Of a stretch of DNA of 64,000 nucleotides, positions 19,656 to 29,552 are shown one piece after another. The notes under the pieces are model-generated. The model ran no database searches, was not told the origin of the DNA, and was given only the letters and a program-made list of their open reading frames with translations. The stretch lies in assembly GCA_023091665.1 (NCBI GenBank), contig JALJCQ010000023.1, positions 1-64,000 of the forward strand, read 5' to 3'. Position numbers and translations under genes: made by a program. Numbering within the stretch: the first letter of the stretch is position 1; every line of letters begins with the position of its first letter. The stretch is from Pythium myriotylum (lineage: Eukaryota; Oomycota; Peronosporomycetes; Pythiales; Pythiaceae).

Positions 19656-22649
19656 GGTTATGAGCCCAAGCCCAGCCGACTCTGCCTCCACCGACTTCGC
19701 CTCCCCAGCCTTCGCCATGGATTCGACCACCCCAGCTGCATCAACAAGTTCGACGGAACCAACTTCCACACATGGAAGTTCAAGATGCAGATGGTGCTCG
19801 AAGAACGCGACGTCTGGGAAGTTGTCTGTGGAGAGGTCAAACTCGAGCAGTGCCAGACCGACGCGGACCGAGCCCTCTTCAAGAAGAAGTCTCGCAAGGC
19901 GCTCGCGATGATCTGTCTCGCGATGGAAGACTCGCAGCTCCCGCTGGTTCGGTCGGCGAGTGGTGCGCAAGATGCATGGTCAAGACTGGAAGAACACTTC
20001 GAGAAGAAGAGCCTTGCCAACAAGCTCTTTCTTCGTCGTCGTTTCTTCACGACCATGATGGAAGAAGGTGACGATGTGCTCACGCACATCAACAAGCTCA
20101 AGACCCTGGCCGAGCAACTCGACGCAGTCGGCGCTCCGGTCAGCGAAGACGACTTGGTGATCACGCTTCTCGGCAGTCTCAGCGAGTCGTACCAGTTCCT
20201 CATCACGGCGTTGGAGTCGCGTGTCGACGCGCTCACGTGGGAACTCGTGACGTCTCGGCTGCTCCATGAAGACATGAAGCGCAAGGAGCAAGGTGGCGAC
20301 GGAGCCACGCTTGGCCAAGCGTTCATGACAAGTGACGCGAAGCCCAAGGGCCGTGCAGTCAAGAAGACTGGCACGTGCAACTACTGCGGCAAGATCGGTC
20401 ATTGGGCCGCGGAGTGCCACTCGCGTGTCAAGGACAACGGCAACGGCAACGGCAACTCCGGCGGCAACTCCGGCGGCAACGGAAACGGAAACGGCAACGG
20501 AAACGGCAACCCTCGGCAACGGTTCCAGCGAGCGAACCTTGCGCGAGATGAAGACCCCGGCGAGTACCTGTTCTCGGTCGGGAAGACCCAAGGCAAGTCG
20601 AGTCAATCCACGGCGTGGTTGGTCGACTCGGGTGCGACTCAGCACATGTCGCGAACCAAGCAGTTCATGATGAACTACAAGAAGATTGACCCAGTCGACG
20701 TGCATCTGGCCGACGATGGCACAGTCCAAGCGGTTGGCGTGGGAGACATTCTCATGTCGATGAAGACTCCAAGCGGTGTCAAGAAGGGTTTGCTCACCAA
20801 CGTGTGGCATATCCCCAAGCTCAGCCGCAACCTGTTCTCGGTCGGAAGATTCACGGAGGACGTTGCTCCCGTGACGTTCGACAAGGACGGTTGCTTCGTC
20901 GTTCTCAAGGGCGCCAAGCGGACCATCGGCACTCGTATCGGCAAGGGTCTGTTCAAGCTCAACATGTCTCCAGTGTCGACTGAAGCATCCCACGCCGCCA
21001 GTACAAGACGAGGTCGCGCCATGTCCAAGTCGTACCTCTGGCACCTCCGACTCGGTCACATCGGCTTCAGCGGTCTCGAAGCCATCGTCAAGAAGGACCT
21101 CGCCGACGGACTCGACATCGGGTCTGTGCAGGAATGGGAGGTCTGTGAAGGCTGTGCACTCGGCAAGCTGACTCGCGTCAAGTTCCAGTCGGGCACGACC
21201 AAGCGGTCTGCGAATCTGCTTGACGTCGTGTACAGCGATGTGGCCGGCCCCATGAAGACTCCGACGTTCGGCGGCATGAAGTACTTTGCCACCTTCACCG
21301 ACGACAAGTCTCGACTGTGCAAGTTGTACCTCATGCGGTCCAAGGACGAAGTCTACGACAAGTTCGTCGAGTACGTCAACTGGGCCGAGAACCAAACCGG
21401 TCGTCGAGTCAAGGTGCTTCGAACCGACGGCGGCGGCGAGTACCAGTCGGCCAAACTTGCCAAGTTCTGTCGCAAGCGTGGCATCGAGCACGACGTCACG
21501 CCGCCATACACGCCTCAGTTGAACGGTGTGGCGGAGCGCATGAACCGAACCATCGGTGAGTGTGGTCGTTGCAAGCTCCACCATGCCAACTTGTCCGACG
21601 AGTACTGGGGCGAAGCCGTCATGACTGCAGTCGAAGTTCGCAACCGACTTCCGACCCGCGCTCAAGACTTGTACAAGTCGCCGTACGAAGAATGGTACGG
21701 GAAGAAGCCCTTGCTCGCCAACTTCAAGGTGTTCGGCTGCCATGCGTACGTCCACGTGCCGAAGGAGAAGCGGTGGAAGTTCGACGCCCGAGCCATCTTG
21801 TGTCGGTTCCTCGGCTACTCGGACCACGAGAAGGCGTATCGGTTTGAAGAAATCGCAACCGGTCGGATCGTCATCAGTCGAGACGCGCAGTTCATGGAAG
21901 ACACATTCGACGATGGCAAGCGCGAAGAACCCTGGAGCAAGTCCGTCGAGTTCCGCGACGATGAAGATGATGAAGATGATGAAGATCAAGATGAAGCAAC
22001 CGACAACCAAGATGATGAAGACATGGGTGAGCAGCCAGCCTCACCAGCACCAAGTCAGCGCAGCTACGAGCGACCGGAGTGGCAACAGGGCCAGCGGTCG
22101 CAGCGTCCAGCAGCACCAGCATCGGCCCAGCAGCCGAATGTCGACTACGCACCAGGGTCCAAGCGCCACTCTCGCACGCACTCGCTCGAGAACCTGGCTG
22201 AACCGCCAGTTGAGAAGCGCTACGGACGGGTTGGTCGCACAAGTGGTGCGACTCCACCACCCACGCAAGGTCCAAGGACATCGCTCGAAGATCTGTCTGC
22301 ACTGCTCACGTCGATCGAAGAGGAAGGCGTAGAAGATGAAGACGAAGAAGGCGAAGACGTGCAAGAACAAGGGGGAGAAGACCAAGATTACGAAGAGTTT
22401 GCTCTCGTCGTGAATTCAGGGGGAGAGTTGCCGACATCGTTCAAGTCGGCGATGGAATCCGACGACGCCAGCAACTGGAAGGAAGCCTGCGACTCCGAGC
22501 TTGAGTCGCTCAAGAAGAACGAGACCTGGGACCTAGTCCCTTTGCCAGCCGGACGCAAGGCCATCACCAGCAAGTGGGTGTTCAAGGTCAAGGAAACCGC
22601 CGAAGGACTCGTCGAGCGGTACAAGGCTCGACTCGTTGCCAAGTGTTGA
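19617..22649 (+). CDS. Copia Gag-PR-IN-partial RT, array unit 6
   Basis: 1010-codon frame with the same translation as unit 1. It is the last unit without any of the variants that mark the right end of the array. Confidence 0.88.
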   Translation: MHFASHQPSDLPTGYEPKPSRLCLHRLRLPSLRHGFDHPSCINKFDGTNFHTWKFKMQMVLEERDVWEVVCGEVKLEQCQTDADRALFKKKSRKALAMICLAMEDSQLPLVRSASGAQDAWSRLEEHFEKKSLANKLFLRRRFFTTMMEEGDDVLTHINKLKTLAEQLDAVGAPVSEDDLVITLLGSLSESYQFLITALESRVDALTWELVTSRLLHEDMKRKEQGGDGATLGQAFMTSDAKPKGRAVKKTGTCNYCGKIGHWAAECHSRVKDNGNGNGNSGGNSGGNGNGNGNGNGNPRQRFQRANLARDEDPGEYLFSVGKTQGKSSQSTAWLVDSGATQHMSRTKQFMMNYKKIDPVDVHLADDGTVQAVGVGDILMSMKTPSGVKKGLLTNVWHIPKLSRNLFSVGRFTEDVAPVTFDKDGCFVVLKGAKRTIGTRIGKGLFKLNMSPVSTEASHAASTRRGRAMSKSYLWHLRLGHIGFSGLEAIVKKDLADGLDIGSVQEWEVCEGCALGKLTRVKFQSGTTKRSANLLDVVYSDVAGPMKTPTFGGMKYFATFTDDKSRLCKLYLMRSKDEVYDKFVEYVNWAENQTGRRVKVLRTDGGGEYQSAKLAKFCRKRGIEHDVTPPYTPQLNGVAERMNRTIGECGRCKLHHANLSDEYWGEAVMTAVEVRNRLPTRAQDLYKSPYEEWYGKKPLLANFKVFGCHAYVHVPKEKRWKFDARAILCRFLGYSDHEKAYRFEEIATGRIVISRDAQFMEDTFDDGKREEPWSKSVEFRDDEDDEDDEDQDEATDNQDDEDMGEQPASPAPSQRSYERPEWQQGQRSQRPAAPASAQQPNVDYAPGSKRHSRTHSLENLAEPPVEKRYGRVGRTSGATPPPTQGPRTSLEDLSALLTSIEEEGVEDEDEEGEDVQEQGGEDQDYEEFALVVNSGGELPTSFKSAMESDDASNWKEACDSELESLKKNETWDLVPLPAGRKAITSKWVFKVKETAEGLVERYKARLVAKC

Positions 22650-22988
22650 AGATGATGCGCCTCGAACCCAGCGTCATCATTCCAGTTGAAGCTCGGCTGT
22701 AGAAGATTCTCCTGCAGAAGATTCTCCGTGGAAGATTCGACATGTGGAAGATTCGACATGTGGAAGATTCTCCGTCTGGTTCTGGTTTGAATCCAGTGCC
22801 ACCCATCGACTTCGTTGAAGTATCCACGAAGTTAGTTTATGTTTGCATATGTTTACGATAGGTAGGACATACATTTGATTACGGTAGCGTAGGACACACA
22901 CAGACGGCTTAGAGGTAGCAGCAGCGAACTAAGTCCCGATCAATTCACTTTGCATTTTGCATCCCACCAACCAAGCGACCTTCCAACA
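22644..22988 (+). repeat. Copia LTR 7 (345 bp)
   Basis: Standard short LTR with TG...CA ends between units 6 and 7. Confidence 0.93.
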
Positions 22989-25982
22989 GGTTATGAGCCC
23001 AAGCCCAGCCGACTCTGCCTCCACCGACTTCGCCTCCCCAGCCTTCGCCATGGATTCGACCACCCCAGCTGCATCAACAAGTTCGACGGAACCAACTTCC
23101 ACACATGGAAGTTCAAGATGCAGATGGTGCTCGAAGAACGCGACGTCTGGGAAGTTGTCTGTGGAGAGGTCAAACTCGAGCAGTGCCAGACCGACGCGGA
23201 CCGAGCCCTCTTCAAGAAGAAGTCTCGCAAGGCGCTCGCGATGATCTGTCTCGCGATGGAAGACTCGCAGCTCCCGCTGGTTCGGTCGGCGAGTGGTGCG
23301 CAAGATGCATGGTCAAGACTGGAAGAACACTTCGAGAAGAAGAGCCTTGCCAACAAGCTCTTTCTTCGTCGTCGTTTCTTCACGACCATGATGGAAGAAG
23401 GTGACGATGTGCTCACGCACATCAACAAGCTCAAGACCCTGGCCGAGCAACTCGACGCAGTCGGCGCTCCGGTCAGCGAAGACGACTTGGTGATCACGCT
23501 TCTCGGCAGTCTCAGCGAGTCGTACCAGTTCCTCATCACGGCGTTGGAGTCGCGTGTCGACGCGCTCACGTGGGAACTCGTGACGTCTCGGCTGCTCCAT
23601 GAAGACATGAAGCGCAAGGAGCAAGGTGGCGACGGAGCCACGCTTGGCCAAGCGTTCATGACAAGTGACGCGAAGCCCAAGGGCCGTGCAGTCAAGAAGA
23701 CTGGCACGTGCAACTACTGCGGCAAGATCGGTCATTGGGCCGCGGAGTGCCACTCGCGTGTCAAGGACAACGGCAACGGCAACGGCAACTCCGGCGGCAA
23801 CTCCGGCGGCAACGGAAACGGAAACGGCAACGGAAACGGCAACCCTCGGCAACGGTTCCAGCGAGCGAACCTTGCGCGAGATGAAGACCCCGGCGAGTAC
23901 CTGTTCTCGGTCGGGAAGACCCAAGGCAAGTCGAGTCAATCCACGGCGTGGTTGGTCGACTCGGGTGCGACTCAGCACATGTCGCGAACCAAGCAGTTCA
24001 TGATGAACTACAAGAAGATTGACCCAGTCGACGTGCATCTGGCCGATGATGGCACGGTCCAAGCAGTTGGCGTGGGAGACATTCTCATGTCGATGAAGAC
24101 TCCAAGCGGTGTCAAGAAGGGTTTGCTCACCAACGTGTGGCATATCCCCAAGCTCAGCCGCAACCTGTTCTCGGTCGGAAGATTCACGGAGGACGTTGCT
24201 CCCGTGACGTTCGACAAGGACGGTTGCTTCGTCGTTCTCAAGGGCGCCAAGCGGACCATCGGCACTCGTATCGGCAAGGGTCTGTTCAAGCTCAACATGT
24301 CTCCAGTGTCGACTGAAGCATCCCACGCCGCCAGTACAAGACGAGGTCGCGCCATGTCCAAGTCGTACCTCTGGCACCTCCGACTCGGTCACATCGGCTT
24401 CAGCGGTCTCGAAGCCATCGTCAAGAAGGACCTCGCCGACGGACTCGACATCGGGTCTGTGCAGGAATGGGAGGTCTGTGAAGGCTGTGCACTCGGCAAG
24501 CTGACTCGCGTCAAGTTCCAGTCGGGCACGACCAAGCGGTCTGCGAATCTGCTTGACGTCGTGTACAGCGATGTGGCCGGCCCCATGAAGACTCCGACGT
24601 TCGGCGGCATGAAGTACTTTGCCACCTTCACCGACGACAAGTCTCGACTGTGCAAGTTGTACCTCATGCGGTCCAAGGACGAAGTCTACGACAAGTTCGT
24701 CGAGTACGTCAACTGGGCCGAGAACCAAACCGGTCGTCGAGTCAAGGTGCTTCGAACCGACGGCGGCGGCGAGTACCAGTCGGCCAAACTTGCCAAGTTC
24801 TGTCGCAAGCGTGGCATCGAGCACGACGTCACGCCGCCATACACGCCTCAGTTGAACGGTGTGGCGGAGCGCATGAACCGAACCATCGGTGAGTGTGGTC
24901 GTTGCAAGCTCCACCATGCCAACTTGTCCGACGAGTACTGGGGCGAAGCCGTCATGACTGCAGTCGAAGTTCGCAACCGACTTCCGACCCGCGCTCAAGA
25001 CTTGTACAAGTCGCCGTACGAAGAATGGTACGGGAAGAAGCCCTTGCTCGCCAACTTCAAGGTGTTCGGCTGCCATGCGTACGTCCACGTGCCGAAGGAG
25101 AAGCGGTGGAAGTTCGACGCCCGAGCCATCTTGTGTCGGTTCCTCGGCTACTCGGACCACGAGAAGGCGTATCGGTTTGAAGAAATCGCAACCGGTCGGA
25201 TCGTCATCAGTCGAGACGCGCAGTTCATGGAAGACACATTCGACGATGGCAAGCGCGAAGAACCCTGGAGCAAGTCCGTCGAGTTCCGCGACGATGAAGA
25301 TGATGAAGATGATGAAGATCAAGATGAAGCAACCGACAACCAAGATGATGAAGACATGGGTGAGCAGCCAGCCTCACCAGCACCAAGTCAGCGCAGCTAC
25401 GAGCGACCGGAGTGGCAACAGGGCCAGCGGTCGCAGCGTCCAGCAGCACCAGCATCGGCCCAGCAGCCGAATGTCGACTACGCACCAGGGTCCAAGCGCC
25501 ACTCTCGCACGCACTCGCTCGAGAACCTGGCTGAACCGCCAGTTGAGAAGCGCTACGGACGGGTTGGTCGCACAAGTGGTGCGACTCCACCACCCACGCA
25601 AGGTCCAAGGACATCGCTCGAAGATCTGTCTGCACTGCTCACGTCGATCGAAGAGGAAGGCGTAGAAGATGAAGACGAAGAAGGCGAAGACGTGCAAGAA
25701 CAAGGGGGAGAAGACCAAGATTACGAAGAGTTTGCTCTCGTCGTGAATTCAGGGGGAGAGTTGCCGACATCGTTCAAGTCGGCGATGGAATCCGACGACG
25801 CCAGCAACTGGAAGGAAGCCTGCGACTCCGAGCTTGAGTCGCTCAAGAAGAACGAGACCTGGGACCTAGTCCCTTTGCCAGCCGGACGCAAGGCCATCAC
25901 CAGCAAGTGGGTGTTCAAGGTCAAGGAAACCGCCGAAGGACTCGTCGAGCGGTACAAGGCTCGACTCGTTGCCAAGTGTTGA
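22950..25982 (+). CDS. Copia Gag-PR-IN-partial RT, array unit 7 (first variant unit)
   Basis: The protein equals unit 1, but three synonymous third-position changes appear close together at 24047, 24056 and 24065 (in the [10 protein letters not shown] stretch after the protease motif). The same three changes are in units 8 and 9 and in the full-length element but not in units 0-6. The later variants (for example L to S before YKSPY) are still absent. Gag frame problem as in unit 1. Confidence 0.88.
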   Translation: MHFASHQPSDLPTGYEPKPSRLCLHRLRLPSLRHGFDHPSCINKFDGTNFHTWKFKMQMVLEERDVWEVVCGEVKLEQCQTDADRALFKKKSRKALAMICLAMEDSQLPLVRSASGAQDAWSRLEEHFEKKSLANKLFLRRRFFTTMMEEGDDVLTHINKLKTLAEQLDAVGAPVSEDDLVITLLGSLSESYQFLITALESRVDALTWELVTSRLLHEDMKRKEQGGDGATLGQAFMTSDAKPKGRAVKKTGTCNYCGKIGHWAAECHSRVKDNGNGNGNSGGNSGGNGNGNGNGNGNPRQRFQRANLARDEDPGEYLFSVGKTQGKSSQSTAWLVDSGATQHMSRTKQFMMNYKKIDPVDVHLADDGTVQAVGVGDILMSMKTPSGVKKGLLTNVWHIPKLSRNLFSVGRFTEDVAPVTFDKDGCFVVLKGAKRTIGTRIGKGLFKLNMSPVSTEASHAASTRRGRAMSKSYLWHLRLGHIGFSGLEAIVKKDLADGLDIGSVQEWEVCEGCALGKLTRVKFQSGTTKRSANLLDVVYSDVAGPMKTPTFGGMKYFATFTDDKSRLCKLYLMRSKDEVYDKFVEYVNWAENQTGRRVKVLRTDGGGEYQSAKLAKFCRKRGIEHDVTPPYTPQLNGVAERMNRTIGECGRCKLHHANLSDEYWGEAVMTAVEVRNRLPTRAQDLYKSPYEEWYGKKPLLANFKVFGCHAYVHVPKEKRWKFDARAILCRFLGYSDHEKAYRFEEIATGRIVISRDAQFMEDTFDDGKREEPWSKSVEFRDDEDDEDDEDQDEATDNQDDEDMGEQPASPAPSQRSYERPEWQQGQRSQRPAAPASAQQPNVDYAPGSKRHSRTHSLENLAEPPVEKRYGRVGRTSGATPPPTQGPRTSLEDLSALLTSIEEEGVEDEDEEGEDVQEQGGEDQDYEEFALVVNSGGELPTSFKSAMESDDASNWKEACDSELESLKKNETWDLVPLPAGRKAITSKWVFKVKETAEGLVERYKARLVAKC

Positions 25983-26321
25983 AGATGATGCGCCTCGAAC
26001 CCAGCGTCATCATTCCAGTTGAAGCTCGGCTGTAGAAGATTCTCCTGCAGAAGATTCTCCGTGGAAGATTCGACATGTGGAAGATTCGACATGTGGAAGA
26101 TTCTCCGTCTGGTTCTGGTTTGAATCCAGTGCCACCCATCGACTTCGTTGAAGTATCCACGAAGTTAGTTTATGTTTGCATATGTTTACGATAGGTAGGA
26201 CATACATTTGATTACGGTAGCGTAGGACACACACAGACGGCTTAGAGGTAGCAGCAGCGAACTAAGTCCCGATCAATTCACTTTGCATTTTGCATCCCAC
26301 CAACCAAGCGACCTTCCAACA
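25977..26321 (+). repeat. Copia LTR 8 (345 bp)
   Basis: Standard short LTR between units 7 and 8. Confidence 0.93.
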
Positions 26322-29209
26322 GGTTATGAGCCCAAGCCCAGCCGACTCTGCCTCCACCGACTTCGCCTCCCCAGCCTTCGCCATGGATTCGACCACCCCA
26401 GCTGCATCAACAAGTTCGACGGAACCAACTTCCACACATGGAAGTTCAAGATGCAGATGGTGCTCGAAGAACGCGACGTCTGGGAAGTTGTCTGTGGAGA
26501 GGTCAAACTCGAGCAGTGCCAGACCGACGCGGACCGAGCCCTCTTCAAGAAGAAGTCTCGCAAGGCGCTCGCGATGATCTGTCTCGCGATGGAAGACTCG
26601 CAGCTCCCGCTGGTTCGGTCGGCGAGTGGTGCGCAAGATGCATGGTCAAGACTGGAAGAACACTTCGAGAAGAAGAGCCTTGCCAACAAGCTCTTTCTTC
26701 GTCGTCGTTTCTTCACGACCATGATGGAAGAAGGTGACGATGTGCTCACGCACATCAACAAGCTCAAGACCCTGGCCGAGCAACTCGACGCAGTCGGCGC
26801 TCCGGTCAGCGAAGACGACTTGGTGATCACGCTTCTCGGCAGTCTCAGCGAGTCGTACCAGTTCCTCATCACGGCGTTGGAGTCGCGACAAGTGACGCGA
26901 AGCCCAAGGGCCGTGCAGTCAAGAAGACTGGCACGTGCAACTACTGCGGCAAGATCGGTCATTGGGCCGCGGAGTGCCACTCGCGTGTCAAGGACAACGG
27001 CAACGGCAACGGCAACTCCGGCGGCAACTCCGGCGGCAACGGAAACGGAAACGGCAACGGAAACGGCAACCCTCGGCAACGGTTCCAGCGAGCGAACCTT
27101 GCGCGAGATGAAGACCCCGGCGAGTACCTGTTCTCGGTCGGGAAGACCCAAGGCAAGTCGAGTCAATCCACGGCGTGGTTGGTCGACTCGGGTGCGACTC
27201 AGCACATGTCGCGAACCAAGCAGTTCATGATGAACTACAAGAAGATTGACCCAGTCGACGTGCATCTGGCCGATGATGGCACGGTCCAAGCAGTTGGCGT
27301 GGGAGACATTCTCATGTCGATGAAGACTCCAAGCGGTGTCAAGAAGGGTTTGCTCACCAACGTGTGGCATATCCCCAAGCTCAGCCGCAACCTGTTCTCG
27401 GTCGGAAGATTCACGGAGGACGTTGCTCCCGTGACGTTCGACAAGGACGGTTGCTTCGTCGTTCTCAAGGGCGCCAAGCGGACCATCGGCACTCGTATCG
27501 GCAAGGGTCTGTTCAAGCTCAACATGTCTCCAGTGTCGACTGAAGCATCCCACGCCGCCAGTACAAGACGAGGTCGCGCCATGTCCAAGTCGTACCTCTG
27601 GCACCTCCGACTCGGTCACATCGGCTTCAGCGGTCTCGAAGCCATCGTCAAGAAGGACCTCGCCGACGGACTCGACATCGGGTCTGTGCAGGAATGGGAG
27701 GTCTGTGAAGGCTGTGCACTCGGCAAGCTGACTCGCGTCAAGTTCCAGTCGGGCACGACCAAGCGGTCTGCGAATCTGCTTGACGTCGTGTACAGCGATG
27801 TGGCCGGCCCCATGAAGACTCCGACGTTCGGCGGCATGAAGTACTTTGCCACCTTCACCGACGACAAGTCTCGACTGTGCAAGTTGTACCTCATGCGGTC
27901 CAAGGACGAAGTCTACGACAAGTTCGTCGAGTACGTCAACTGGGCCGAGAACCAAACCGGTCGTCGAGTCAAGGTGCTTCGAACCGACGGCGGCGGCGAG
28001 TACCAGTCGGCCAAACTTGCCAAGTTCTGTCGCAAGCGTGGCATCAAGCACGACGTCACGCCGCCATACACGCCTCAGTTGAACGGTGTGGCGGAGCGCA
28101 TGAACCGAACCATCGGTGAGTGTGGTCGTTGCAAGCTCCACCATGCCAACTTGTCCGACGAGTACTGGGGCGAAGCCGTCATGACTGCAGTCGAAGTTCG
28201 CAACCGACTTCCGACCCGCGCTCAAGACTCGTACAAGTCGCCGTACGAAGAATGGTACGGGAAGAAGCCCTTGCTCGCCAACTTCAAGGTGTTCGGCTGC
28301 CATGCGTACGTCCACGTGCCGAAGGAGAAGCGGTGGAAGTTCGACGCCCGAGCCATCTTGTGTCGGTTCCTCGGCTACTCGGACCACGAGAAGGCGTATC
28401 GGTTTGAAGAAATCGCAACCGGTCGGATCGTCATCAGTCGAGACGCGCAGTTCATGGAAGACACATTCGACGATGGCAAGCGCGAAGAACCCTGGAGCAA
28501 GTCCGTCGAGTTCCGCGACGATGAAGATGATGAAGATGATGAAGATCAAGATGAAGCAACCGACAACCAAGATGATGAAGACATGGGTGAGCAGCCAGCC
28601 TCACCAGCACCAAGTCAGCGCAGCTACGAGCGACCGGAGTGGCAACAGGGCCAGCGGTCGCAGCGTCCAGCAGCACCAGCATCGGCCCAGCAGCCGAATG
28701 TCGACTACGCACCAGGGTCCAAGCGCCACTCTCGCACGCACTCGCTCGAGAACCTGGCTGAACCGCCAGTTGAGAAGCGCTACGGACGGGTTGGTCGCAC
28801 AAGTGGTGCGACTCCACCACCCACGCAAGGTCCAAGGACATCGCTCGAAGATCTGTCTGCACTGCTCACGTCGATCGAAGAGGAAGGCGTAGAAGATGAA
28901 GACGAAGAAGGCGAAGACGTGCAAGAACAAGGGGGAGAAGACCAAGATTACGAAGAGTTTGCTCTCGTCGTGAATTCAGGGGGAGAGTTGCCGACATCGT
29001 TCAAGTCGGCGATGGAATCCGACGACGCCAGCAACTGGAAGGAAGCCTGCGACTCCGAGCTTGAGTCGCTCAAGAAGAACGAGACCTGGGACCTAGTCCC
29101 TTTGCCAGCCGGACGCAAGGCCATCACCAGCAAGTGGGTGTTCAAGGTCAAGGAAACCGCCGAAGGACTCGTCGAGCGGTACAAGGCTCGACTCGTTGCC
29201 AAGTGTTGA
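26283..29209 (+). pseudogene. Copia Gag-PR-IN-partial RT, array unit 8, with 106-bp deletion
   Basis: A 106-bp deletion at 26887/26888 removes the Gag segment between the SR of ITALESR and the stretch before the zinc knuckle. As 106 is not a multiple of three, the Gag frame runs into another frame and ends at 27230, so Gag and the rest are separated. The protease-integrase part stays open from about 27179 to 29209. It shares the three synonymous changes of unit 7 and adds L to S at 28230, which it shares with unit 9 and the full-length copy. E to K at 28046, next to the integrase GI-H-DVTPPY stretch, is private to this unit. Confidence 0.88.
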
Positions 29210-29548
29210 AGATGATGCGCCTCGAACCCAGCGTCATCATTCCAGTTGAAGCTCGGCTGTAGAAGATTCTCCTGCAGAAGATTCTCCGTGGAAGATTCGA
29301 CATGTGGAAGATTCGACATGTGGAAGATTCTCCGTCTGGTTCTGGTTTGAATCCAGTGCCACCCATCGACTTCGTTGAAGTATCCACGAAGTTAGTTTAT
29401 GTTTGCATATGTTTACGATAGGTAGGACATACATTTGATTACGGTAGCGTAGGACACACACAGACGGCTTAGAGGTAGCAGCAGCGAACTAAGTCCCGAT
29501 CAATTCACTTTGCATTTTGCATCCCACCAACCAAGCGACCTTCCAACA
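29204..29548 (+). repeat. Copia LTR 9 (345 bp)
   Basis: Standard short LTR between units 8 and 9. Confidence 0.93.
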
Positions 29549-29552
29549 GGTT

